DNA of 32,236 bases. It comes from Dehalococcoidia bacterium. GTDB lineage: Bacteria; Chloroflexota; Dehalococcoidia; UBA2979. Positions 23,017-30,779 of this stretch are shown one piece after another. Where the stretch lies: contig SCTU01000080.1 in the NCBI GenBank assembly GCA_004297315.1, positions 1 to 32,236 of the forward strand, read 5' to 3'. A program made the position numbers and the translations under genes. Every line of letters starts with the position of its first letter. The stretch's first letter is position 1. The notes beneath the pieces are model-generated. The model saw only the letters and a program-made list of their open reading frames with translations, ran no database searches and was not told the origin of the DNA.

Positions 23017-23685
23017 CTATTCCCCCTCCACCGTCGTGACCACCAGCGGGTTGGTGTCCGGGGTCACGTCGCCCTTGTAGATCCAGCACTTCACGCCGAT
23101 GACGCCGAAGGTCGTCCGCGCCTCGGCCTTGCCGAAGTCGATGTCCGCACGGATCGTGTGCAACGGGACGCGGCCCTGCATCTCGTGCTCCACGCGGGAC
23201 ATCTCCGCGCCGCCCAGGCGGCCGCCGATCTTCACCCGACAGCCGAGCGCCCCGCGCTGCATGGTCCGCTGCACGGACTGCTTCATCGCGCGCCGGAAGG
23301 CCACGCGGCGCTCCAACTGGTCGGCCACGGAGCGCGCCACCAGGTACGCGTCCAGTTCAGGGACGCGGATCTCTTCGATGTTCAGCCGGATGCGCTTGTC
23401 AGTGGAGCGCTGCAACAGCGCCCGCAACTGCTCCGCGTTCTGGCCGCCGCGGCCGATGACGATGCCCGGCTTGGCGGTGTGCACCGTCATCGTGACCTGG
23501 TTCGCGTTCCGGTCGATCGTGACCATCGACACGCCCGCCTCGGGCAGCGTCCGCATGATCAGGTCGCGCAGCCGCATGTCCTCGAGCGCAAGGTCGGCGT
23601 ACTGCGTGTGGCGCGCGTACCACTTGGACTGCCAGTCTTTCGTGACGCCGACGCGGAACCCGTACGGGTGAATTTTTCGACCCAT
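23017..23685 (-). CDS. rpsC: Ribosomal protein S3
   Basis: This 222-residue protein of the mRNA entry pore has an N-terminal KH domain with the GIVIGRGGQNAEQLR loop and a C-terminal domain with GCRVKIGGRLGGAEMSR. MGRKIHPYGFRVGVTKDWQSKWYA is the usual start. The ATG overlaps the rplV stop (TAATG). Confidence 0.98.
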   Translation of the reverse strand: MGRKIHPYGFRVGVTKDWQSKWYARHTQYADLALEDMRLRDLIMRTLPEAGVSMVTIDRNANQVTMTVHTAKPGIVIGRGGQNAEQLRALLQRSTDKRIRLNIEEIRVPELDAYLVARSVADQLERRVAFRRAMKQSVQRTMQRGALGCRVKIGGRLGGAEMSRVEHEMQGRVPLHTIRADIDFGKAEARTTFGVIGVKCWIYKGDVTPDTNPLVVTTVEGE

Positions 23686-24023
23686 TAGAACTGGTTCCCC
23701 TCGACGACCACTTCGATGTGGCTGTAGCGCTTCACCATCGGCGCCGTGCGGCCGCGGGAGCGGGCGCGGAAGCGCTTCAGCGTCCTGGCGTCCCCGGCGG
23801 CCGCGCTCTTGATGCGCAGGCCGTCCGGGTTCAGGTCAAAGTTGTTCTCCGCGTTGGCGGCGGCCGACTTCACGACCTTCCAGACGATGCGCGCGCTCCG
23901 CTGCGGCATGAACTGCAGCAGGTTCAACGCCTCGTCCACCGGACGCCCCTTGATGGCGTCCAGGATCAGCCGCACCTTCTGAGGGGCGACCGGCTGGTCT
24001 TTGGCGAGAGCACGCACGTCCAT
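23685..24023 (-). CDS. rplV: Ribosomal protein L22
   Basis: This 112-residue protein has a beta-hairpin (ARTLKRFRARSRGRTAPMVKRYSHIEVVV) that lines the exit tunnel and helps form the macrolide-sensitive constriction. VAPQKVRLILDAIKGRPVDEALNLLQ is typical. The ATG overlaps the rpsS stop (TGATG). Confidence 0.98.
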   Translation of the reverse strand: MDVRALAKDQPVAPQKVRLILDAIKGRPVDEALNLLQFMPQRSARIVWKVVKSAAANAENNFDLNPDGLRIKSAAAGDARTLKRFRARSRGRTAPMVKRYSHIEVVVEGNQF

Positions 24024-24307
24024 CAGCGCTTCCTCGTCGTCGTCTCGGACTTGCCGCGGTGGCCACGGAACGTGCGCGTGAACGCGAACTCTCCGAGCTT
24101 GTGGCCCACCATGTTCTCCGTGCAGAACACCGGCACGTGGCGCCGGCCGTCATGCACCGCGATCGTCATCCCCAGCATCTCCGGCATGATCGTGCTCGCG
24201 CGCGACCAGGTCCGGATGATCTCCCGGCGGTCCGCACCGGCCACCGCGAGCACCTTCTTCAGGAGCTTCGGGTGGACGAACGGCCCCTTCTTCGTTGAGC
24301 GCGACAT
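24023..24307 (-). CDS. rpsS: Ribosomal protein S19
   Basis: This 94-residue protein of the 30S head contacts S13. MSRSTKKGPFVHPKLLKKV, TWSRASTIMPEMLGMTIAVHDGRRHVPVF and HKLGEFAFTRTFRGH are canonical. It starts nine bases after the rplB stop. Confidence 0.98.
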   Translation of the reverse strand: MSRSTKKGPFVHPKLLKKVLAVAGADRREIIRTWSRASTIMPEMLGMTIAVHDGRRHVPVFCTENMVGHKLGEFAFTRTFRGHRGKSETTTRKR

Positions 24308-24316
24308 CCGTCCCCC

Positions 24317-25150
24317 TTACCGCCGGCCCTGCGAGCGACGACGCACGATGAAGGTGTCCGTGCGCTTGTTGCTGCGGGTCCGGTATCCGAGCGCCGGCTT
24401 GCCCCAGGGCGTCTTCGGCCCGGGCATGCCGACTGAGGTCTTGCCTTCACCACCGCCGTGCGGGTGGTCGACCGGGTTCATCGCCGAACCGCGGACTTCC
24501 GGCCGGCGGCCGCGGTGACGCGCACGCCCGGCCTTGCCCAGCTTCATCTGCTGGTGCTCGCCGTTGCCGACGATCCCCACCGTCGCCCGGCAACCTTCCG
24601 GCACGCGGCGCATCTCGCCGGACGGCAGGCGCAATAGCGCGTAACCGTTCTCCTTGGCCATCAACTGGATGCCGTTCCCCGCCGAGCGGCCGAGTTGGCC
24701 GCCCCGCCCGGGCGACATCTCCACGCAGTGCACCATCGTGCCGGTGGGGATGTTCGCCAGCGGCAGCGAGTTGCCGCGCGCCACCGGCGCGTCGTCCGCC
24801 GACAGCACCGCGTCGCCGACCTTCATCCCGTCCGGCGCCAGCATGTAGCGCTTGTCGCCGTCCGCGTAGACCACGAGGGCGATCCGCGCCGAGCGGCCGG
24901 GGTCGTACTCCAGCGCCGTGATCTTGCCCGGCACTCCGAACTTCTCGCGCTTGAAGTCGATGATCCGGATCAGGCGCTTCGCGCCGCCTCCGCGATGCCG
25001 GACCGAGATTTTGCCGCCGGAACGCCCGTCCGTGCGGCTCTTCGACACGGTCAGGTTCTTCTCCGGCGCTTTCTTCGTGAGCTCCTGGAACGTGAAGCCA
25101 GTGGCGCCTCGGCGTCCGGGGGAGGTAGGACGGAACTTGCGAATCGGCAT
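24317..25150 (-). CDS. rplB: Ribosomal protein L2
   Basis: This 277-residue protein is close to the peptidyl transferase centre and is needed for subunit association. TSPGRRGATGF, GRNSLPLANIPTGT-like sequence, VRGSAMNPVDHPHGGGEGKT (with the conserved His) and TPWGKPALGYRTR are diagnostic. Length is standard. It starts three bases after the rplW stop. Confidence 0.98.
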   Translation of the reverse strand: MPIRKFRPTSPGRRGATGFTFQELTKKAPEKNLTVSKSRTDGRSGGKISVRHRGGGAKRLIRIIDFKREKFGVPGKITALEYDPGRSARIALVVYADGDKRYMLAPDGMKVGDAVLSADDAPVARGNSLPLANIPTGTMVHCVEMSPGRGGQLGRSAGNGIQLMAKENGYALLRLPSGEMRRVPEGCRATVGIVGNGEHQQMKLGKAGRARHRGRRPEVRGSAMNPVDHPHGGGEGKTSVGMPGPKTPWGKPALGYRTRSNKRTDTFIVRRRSQGRR

Positions 25151-25153
25151 CGC

Positions 25154-25456
25154 CTAGATCCCCTCGAACAATTCGATCGTGTCGCCCGGCTTGAGCGTCA
25201 CGATGGCCTTTTTCCAGGACGACGGGTCAGCGCCGGGACGGCCGTTGCGCGTCCGCTTCCGCTTCCCGCGCTGCATCGTCGTGTTCACTTCTTCCACAGT
25301 CACATTGAAGGCGCGTTGCACCGCTTCTTTGATCTGCGGCTTGTTCGCGCCGGTCGAGACCTCGAAGACGTACTTGTGCAGGCCGCCGAGTGCGGTGCTC
25401 TTCTCGGTCACAATCGGGCGGCGCAGCACCTCGTACGGATGGATTTCCTTCGGCAC
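25154..25456 (-). CDS. rplW: Ribosomal protein L23
   Basis: This 100-residue protein at the tunnel exit is the docking point of trigger factor and SRP. EVLRRPIVTEKSTAL, YVFEVSTGANKPQIKEAVQRAFNVTVEEVNT and KKAIVTLKPGDTIELFEGI are typical. The frame runs further upstream inside rplD. The GTG at 25456, two bases after the rplD stop, is the start that fits the family. Confidence 0.96.
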   Translation of the reverse strand: MPKEIHPYEVLRRPIVTEKSTALGGLHKYVFEVSTGANKPQIKEAVQRAFNVTVEEVNTTMQRGKRKRTRNGRPGADPSSWKKAIVTLKPGDTIELFEGI

Positions 25457-25458
25457 GG

Positions 25459-26115
25459 TTACGCCTCCACCCGCTCGCGCTTCGCGGCGCGCTCGCCGCC
25501 CCACAGCGCCTCGATGCGACGCACCGCGTCCACCGTCAGCACGAGGGACTTGTGCGCCAGCATGTCCGCCACGTTCAGCGTGTCCGCCGGAACCACCCGC
25601 GCGCCGTCCACGTTGCGCGCGGACATGAACGCCATCCGGTCCGGGCCCCCCGTGACGATGAGCGCGGACTGTCCCGCACCCGTCGCCGCGAGCAGCGCCA
25701 CCACGGCCTTCGTCGACGGCGTCGCGAGGCCGAGGTCGTCCACCACCGTCAGCCGCTGCTCCGCCAGGCGCGAGGACAGCACGGAGCGGATCGCCAGCCG
25801 CCGCATGCGCTTCGGCAGCCGCTGCGTGTAGTCGCGCGGGCTCGGCCCGAAGACGACACCACCGCCGCGGTGGAGGGGAGAGCGGATACTGCCCTGCCGG
25901 GCCATGCCCAGCCCCTTCTGCCGCCGGATCTTCACGGTCGACCCCTCGACCTGTCCGCGCGTCTTGGTCGAGTGCGTCCCGGCACGGCGGGCCGCCAGTT
26001 GGGCGACCAGCGTCTGGTGGACCACGGCCTCGTTCGGGTCGATCCCGAACACCGCGTCCTCCGCGTCGATCTGCTCCTTGGGCTGGCCGGCCAGGTCAAC
26101 TACCTGCAACTTCAT
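25459..26115 (-). CDS. rplD: Ribosomal protein L4
   Basis: This 218-residue protein has a long loop that reaches into the exit tunnel; in E. coli it represses the S10 operon. VHQTLVAQLAARRAGTHSTKTRGQVEGS, RQKGLGMARQGSIRSPLHRGGGVVFGPSPRDYTQRLPKRMRRLA and the C-terminal helical domain are clear. The ATG at 26115 overlaps the rplC stop by four bases (ATGA). Confidence 0.97.
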   Translation of the reverse strand: MKLQVVDLAGQPKEQIDAEDAVFGIDPNEAVVHQTLVAQLAARRAGTHSTKTRGQVEGSTVKIRRQKGLGMARQGSIRSPLHRGGGVVFGPSPRDYTQRLPKRMRRLAIRSVLSSRLAEQRLTVVDDLGLATPSTKAVVALLAATGAGQSALIVTGGPDRMAFMSARNVDGARVVPADTLNVADMLAHKSLVLTVDAVRRIEALWGGERAAKRERVEA

Positions 26116-26825
26116 GCCGAGGCCTCGCTCTCCGCGTCGTCTGCCTCGACCACAGTGCCCGGGACGACCGGCGCGACGTAGCCCTTCAACGGCTTCAGGC
26201 GGCCGACCTCGACGGTCACCATCCCGCCGCGCGGGCCGGGGACGGAACCTTCGATGAACAGCAGGTTGCGCGTCGGGTCGTTCGCCACGACCAACTGGTT
26301 CAGCACCGTGCGCGTCACGTTTCCCATGTGGCCGGCCATGCGCTGGCCGCGGTACGTGCGGCCCGGCGTGGTGCCGGAACCGACGGAGCCCGGAGCGCGA
26401 TGGCGGTCGGACTGGCCGTGGGTCTTCGGGCCGCCACGGAAGTGGTGCCGCTTCACGCCGCCGGCGAACCCCTTGCCCTTGGAGGTGGCGGTGACCGCCA
26501 CGTACGTGCCCGGCTCGAAGCCCTCGCACGTCACGGTCTGGCCGAGGGTGAACCCCGCGACGTCGTCCACGCGGAACTCTTGCAGGCGAGTCAGCACCTG
26601 GCGCTCGAGCCCGGCGGCGCGTAGGTGCCCGCTCTCCGGCTTGTTGGTGCGCTTGCGCGTCCCCGAGAACGCGAGTTGCACGGCGGTGTAGCCGTCGCGG
26701 TCAGGCGTGCGGAGCTGGGTCACGAAGTTCGGGCCGAGCTCGATCACGGTGACGCCGTGCACACGGCCGGAGCCGTCGTACAGGCGCATCATGCCCGCTT
26801 TGCGTCCGATCATCCCGGTGGTCAT
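26112..26825 (-). CDS. rplC: Ribosomal protein L3, slightly extended C-terminus
   Basis: This 237-residue protein starts 50S assembly. MTTGMIGRKAGMMRLYDGSG, ATSKGKGFAGGVKRHHFRGGPKTHGQSDRHR, and GRTYRGQRMAGHMGN are diagnostic. The usual length is about 210; the excess lies mainly in an acidic end (EADDAESEASA). The ATG at 26825, with AAGGA upstream, is chosen over an in-frame start at 26861 inside the rpsJ end. Confidence 0.97.
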   Translation of the reverse strand: MTTGMIGRKAGMMRLYDGSGRVHGVTVIELGPNFVTQLRTPDRDGYTAVQLAFSGTRKRTNKPESGHLRAAGLERQVLTRLQEFRVDDVAGFTLGQTVTCEGFEPGTYVAVTATSKGKGFAGGVKRHHFRGGPKTHGQSDRHRAPGSVGSGTTPGRTYRGQRMAGHMGNVTRTVLNQLVVANDPTRNLLFIEGSVPGPRGGMVTVEVGRLKPLKGYVAPVVPGTVVEADDAESEASA

Positions 26826-26835
26826 GCCGGCGTCC

Positions 26836-27144
26836 TTACAGCTTGATCTCGATGTCCACACCGGACGGCAATTGCAGCCGCATCAGCGTGTCCACCGTGC
26901 GCGACGTCGGCTCCAGGATGTCGATCAGCCGCTTGTGAGTGCGGGTCTCGAACTGGTCGCGCGAGTCCTTGTCAATGAACGGAGAGCGCATCACGGTGTA
27001 CCGCCGAATGCGGGTGGGCAGCGGCACGGGGCCGGCGACCACAGCGCCGGTGCGCTGGGCCGATTCCACGATCTGCTTCGCCGAGGCGTCCAACACGCGA
27101 TGGTCGAACGCCTTCAGCTTGATGCGGATGCGCTGTTGAGCCAT
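26836..27144 (-). CDS. rpsJ: Ribosomal protein S10 (NusE)
   Basis: This 102-residue protein of the 30S head is also NusE, which links ribosomes to NusG and the polymerase. IRIKLKAFDHRVLDASAKQIVE, GPVPLPTRIRRYTVMRSPFIDKDSRDQFETRTHKRLIDI and LPSGVDIEIKL are canonical. It follows tuf after 40 bases that show no terminator, so tuf and the S10 operon are likely one transcript. Confidence 0.98.
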   Translation of the reverse strand: MAQQRIRIKLKAFDHRVLDASAKQIVESAQRTGAVVAGPVPLPTRIRRYTVMRSPFIDKDSRDQFETRTHKRLIDILEPTSRTVDTLMRLQLPSGVDIEIKL

Positions 27145-27184
27145 GCCGGTCCCCTGTCGTCTATCTGCCGTCAGTGCTCTTCAG

Positions 27185-28384
<1,200 letters not shown>

Positions 28385-28447
28385 CAGTCCTACTCCTCCA
28401 CCGTCCCGTGCCGTCTCGTCCGCTGCGCCTCGATCAGTCGAGGACGC

Positions 28448-28522
28448 TGGAGCCCCCAATGAGACTTGAACTCATGACCTCGTTCTTACCAAGAACGCGC
28501 TCTGCCACTGAGCTATGGGGGC
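28448..28522 (-). tRNA. tRNA-Thr (anticodon GGU)
   Basis: This 75-base tRNA has encoded CCA. The acceptor stem GCCCCCA/TGGGGGC, D stem GCTC/GAGC, anticodon stem CGTTC/GAACG and T stem ATGAG/CTCAT are all perfectly paired. Loop TTGGTAA gives anticodon GGU, and the discriminator is U as in bacterial tRNA-Thr. It is 63 bases ahead of tuf. Confidence 0.97.
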
Positions 28523-28557
28523 CCGTGTCCGGCGTCCTGGTCGCCGTGAAAATCCGC

Positions 28558-28643
28558 TGGTGCACGGGACAGGATTCGAACCTGTGTAGCCGTAAGGCGG
28601 CGGTTTTACAGACCGCTGGAATTAACCACTCTCCCACCCGTGC
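28558..28643 (-). tRNA. tRNA-Tyr (anticodon GUA)
   Basis: This 86-base type II tRNA has encoded CCA. The acceptor GCACGGG/CCCGTGC and T stem ACAGG/CCTGT pair fully. The long variable arm (GCC, loop TTAC, GGC) is typical of bacterial tRNA-Tyr. Loop CTGTAAA gives anticodon GUA. The discriminator is A. It lies 35 bases before tRNA-Thr(GGU), which leaves no room for a tRNA-Gly. Confidence 0.97.
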
Positions 28644-28700
28644 GGGGAGCATCCGCCCTGCTGTCCGACCCAGGGTCGAGGCCGCCGCCCCCGCTGGGCC

Positions 28701-28775
28701 TGGAGCCCGAGGAGGGATTTGAACCCACAACCTTCCGCTTACAAAGCGGCTGCGCTGCCGTTGCGCCACTCGGGC
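28701..28775 (-). tRNA. tRNA-Thr (anticodon UGU)
   Basis: This 75-base tRNA has encoded CCA. The acceptor GCCCGAG/CTCGGGC and D stem GCGC/GCGC pair. Loop TTTGTAA gives anticodon UGU, and the discriminator is U. Two stem positions are non-canonical: a G-A at the top of the anticodon stem (27-43) and a U-U in the T stem (50-64). It is the first gene of the tRNA-tuf transcript. Confidence 0.94.
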
Positions 28776-28815
28776 ACACCGCGAGCCCACCGGACGGGGC
28801 GGCAGAGAGAATCAA

Positions 28816-28831
28816 CCGCCCTTCCGGGCGG
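28816..28831 (-). promoter_or_regulatory. Hairpin in the leader of the tRNA-tuf transcript
   Basis: On the minus strand CCGCCC, loop GGAA and GGGCGG form a six-pair stem a few bases after the expected transcription start and about 40 bases before the first tRNA. TTGATTCTCTC follows it, so it might also attenuate, or guide 5' processing of the tRNA precursor. Confidence 0.4.
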
Positions 28832-28840
28832 CCATCGAGA

Positions 28841-28870
28841 AGTATACGGAGCCCCGGATGCCACGATCAA
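28841..28870 (-). promoter_or_regulatory. Sigma70-type promoter of the tRNA-tuf-S10 array
   Basis: On the minus strand -35 TTGATC (28870-28865) and -10 TATACT (28846-28841) are separated by 18 bases. The predicted start is near 28834, about 60 bases before tRNA-Thr(UGU). It is the best promoter match in the window, as expected for tRNA, EF-Tu and ribosomal proteins. Confidence 0.75.
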
Positions 28871-28937
28871 CGTAAGCAGGCGCAACGGGCACCCTTCAGT
28901 GCTCCCAACTCGAGGCAAGGGCACCCAGAGAACTGCT

Positions 28938-28953
28938 AAGGTTCGTCAACCTT
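28938..28953. repeat. Inverted repeat AAGGTT-CGTC-AACCTT in the divergent region
   Basis: A perfect six-base inverted repeat with a four-base spacer lies between the tRNA-tuf promoter and the SPFH gene, in an intergenic stretch of about 260 bases. It could be an operator or a small hairpin; no regulator is known. Two GGGCACCC-like copies also lie near 28890 and 28919. Confidence 0.35.
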
Positions 28954-29036
28954 CTCGCGGTCCGACGAGCGGTGGCGCCCGTCCGCATAGGATGAGGCCT
29001 CGCCCGTCGGTCGATGCAGGAGCCGGAGGCTCGCGC

Positions 29037-29984
29037 ATGTCGCCCTCAACCATCGTCACGGTCATCGCCCTGGTGACCGCTGTCCTGCTCGCCCTCTGGG
29101 TGCTGGCCTCCTCGTTCTTCACTGTGGAGCAGCAGACCGCGGCCGTGATCGAACGGTTCGGGAAGTTCCTGCGGCTCGCGGACGCCGGACTGGGGTTCAA
29201 GATCCCCATGATCGACCGCATCCACCAGCGGGTGAGCCTGCGGGTGCAACAACTCGATGTCAGCGTGGAGAGCAAGTCCAAAGACAACGTCTTCGTCGTC
29301 CTGGCGATCGTGATCCAGTACCAGGTGCGGCCGGACCGCATCCAGGACGCCGTGTACCGCCTGACCGACCACCAGCGCCAGATCGAGTCCTACGTCTTCG
29401 ACGTCGTCCGCGCGCAGGTGCCGATCATGACCCTCGAGGAGGCGTTCGAGAACAAGGACTCGATCGCCACCGCTGTGGACACCGACCTGACCGGCCGCAT
29501 GGAGCAGTACGGCTACGAGATCGTCAACGTCCTCGTGAACGACATCAACCCGGACGACCGGGTGAAGGTCGCGATGAACGAGGTCCAGGCCGCCCACCGC
29601 GAGCGCGAGGCGGCCGTGCAGCGTGCCGAGGCGAACCGGATCACCCTCGTCAAGCAGGCGGAGGCCGAGGCGGAGAGCAAGAAGTTGCAGGGCGAGGGCC
29701 TCGCGAACCAGCGGAAGGCGATCGCCCAGGGCCTCCGCGACTCGGTCGAGCTCGTGCGCGGATCGAACCCCGATGACCGTGTGGACGAGCGCTCGCTGAT
29801 GGACTTGCTACTGCTCGGGCAGTGGATGGACACGCAGAAGGAGATCGCCGCCGGCTCGAAGGCGACGGTCATCTTCATGCCGAACAACCCAGGCGCGGTC
29901 TCCGACATCGCCCAGCAGATCCGCACTTCCATCCTCTCGGCGGAGGCCGCCCACCTCGGTACGGAGCCGGCGCCCGGGCGGTAG
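29037..29984 (+). CDS. Membrane-anchored SPFH/Band 7 protein of the HIR type
   Basis: This 315-residue protein has a single N-terminal membrane segment (about residues 4-25) followed by a Band 7 domain (VEQQTAAVIERFGKFLRLADAGLGFKIP). The stretches LRVQQLDV, KSKDNVFV, YVFDVVRAQVP, YGYEIVNVLVNDI and VKVAMNEVQAA match plant hypersensitive-induced-reaction proteins closely. A charged coiled coil (AHREREAAVQRAEANRI, KQAEAEAESKKLQGEG) and a conserved end (FMPNNPGAVSDIAQQIRTSIL) follow. Such proteins form large ring or cage assemblies that organise membrane domains; the bacterial role is not settled. The ATG at 29037 has GGAGG eight bases before it; the long upstream reading passes through tRNA sequence and is not real. 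Confidence 0.92.
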   Translation: MSPSTIVTVIALVTAVLLALWVLASSFFTVEQQTAAVIERFGKFLRLADAGLGFKIPMIDRIHQRVSLRVQQLDVSVESKSKDNVFVVLAIVIQYQVRPDRIQDAVYRLTDHQRQIESYVFDVVRAQVPIMTLEEAFENKDSIATAVDTDLTGRMEQYGYEIVNVLVNDINPDDRVKVAMNEVQAAHREREAAVQRAEANRITLVKQAEAEAESKKLQGEGLANQRKAIAQGLRDSVELVRGSNPDDRVDERSLMDLLLLGQWMDTQKEIAAGSKATVIFMPNNPGAVSDIAQQIRTSILSAEAAHLGTEPAPGR

Positions 29985-30025
29985 CGGGCACCCGCCCGCC
30001 GCGCTGCGGCCAACGACCGACGCGT

Positions 30026-30031
30026 TACTAT
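30026..30031 (+). promoter_or_regulatory. Candidate -10 box TACTAT upstream of cysE
   Basis: TACTAT lies in a short AT-richer patch 34 bases before the cysE GTG, after the SPFH gene ends. No -35 match is visible. A short GGGG/CCCC hairpin and an AGGGG ribosome site follow. Confidence 0.4.
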
Positions 30032-30065
30032 TGATCCCCGCGCGAGCCCCGCTCAGGGGTGGCGC

Positions 30066-30779
30066 GTGGCCGCGAAGGCGACGTCCATGGGATTCCTCGA
30101 CGGTGTCCGCGAAGACATCCACGCCGCGATGCAGCGCGACCCCGCCGCCCGCTCGGCGCTCGAGGTGCTGCTTACCTACCCCGGCGTCCACGCCCTGATC
30201 GCACACCGCATCGCCCACCGGGTCGACGCCGCGGGGTTCCCGCTGCTCGCGCGGCTCGTCGCGAACACGGCGCGGATGGCGACCGGCGTCGATATCCACC
30301 CGAAGGCGCGCATCGGCCACTTCCTCTTCATCGACCACGGCATGGGCGTCGTCATCGGCGAGACCGCCGAGATCGGCGACCGCTGCCACATCCTCCAGGG
30401 AGTCACCCTCGGCGGCACCTCCACCCGGCACGAGAAGCGGCACCCCACACTGGAGGACGACGTCCTCGTGGGGGCAGGCGCGAAGGTGATCGGCGCGGTC
30501 ACGATCGGCGCGGGCGCGAAGATCGGCGCCGGGTCGGTCGTCGTCTCCTCGGTGCCGCGCGGTGCGACGGTCGTCGGCGTGCCCGGCCACGTGATCGCCT
30601 ACGCCAACCGCACGAACGACACGATCGAGCGCCTGCCCGACCCCGAGTGGGACCGCATCGACGCCCTCGAACGCCGGCTCACCGCCCTGGAGGCGGAGAT
30701 CACCTCGTTCGACGCGCAGCGCAGGCACGACGAGCAGCAGCGCCCCGCGGCGGGAGACGGCCGGGAGTCGATCGGGTGA
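30066..30779 (+). CDS. cysE: Serine O-acetyltransferase
   Basis: This 237-residue hexapeptide-repeat enzyme acetylates serine with acetyl-CoA, the first step of cysteine synthesis. The N-terminal helical part (DIHAAMQRDPAARSALEVLLTYPG, HRIAHRV) is the short CysE type. GVDIHPKARIG, FIDHGMGVVIGETAEIGD with its catalytic His (about residue 91), the RHP motif (about 124) and GAGAKIGAGSVV form the beta helix. A C-terminal coiled coil (IDALERRLTALEAEITSF) is an addition. The GTG at 30066 has AGGGG before it; the ATG at 30087 is an alternative. The stop overlaps the cysS start (GTGA). Confidence 0.94.
   Translation: MAAKATSMGFLDGVREDIHAAMQRDPAARSALEVLLTYPGVHALIAHRIAHRVDAAGFPLLARLVANTARMATGVDIHPKARIGHFLFIDHGMGVVIGETAEIGDRCHILQGVTLGGTSTRHEKRHPTLEDDVLVGAGAKVIGAVTIGAGAKIGAGSVVVSSVPRGATVVGVPGHVIAYANRTNDTIERLPDPEWDRIDALERRLTALEAEITSFDAQRRHDEQQRPAAGDGRESIG

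Noticed and set aside
28523..28557. Remnant of tRNA-Gly between tRNA-Tyr and tRNA-Thr(GGU)
   Set aside because: The 35 bases hold no acceptor, T-loop (GTTCGA-like) or anticodon segment, so nothing of a tRNA is left.
28719..29036. N-terminal extension of the SPFH frame
   Set aside because: It would translate part of tRNA-Thr(UGU) in antisense and the promoter region. The ATG at 29037 has a ribosome site and begins right before the membrane segment.
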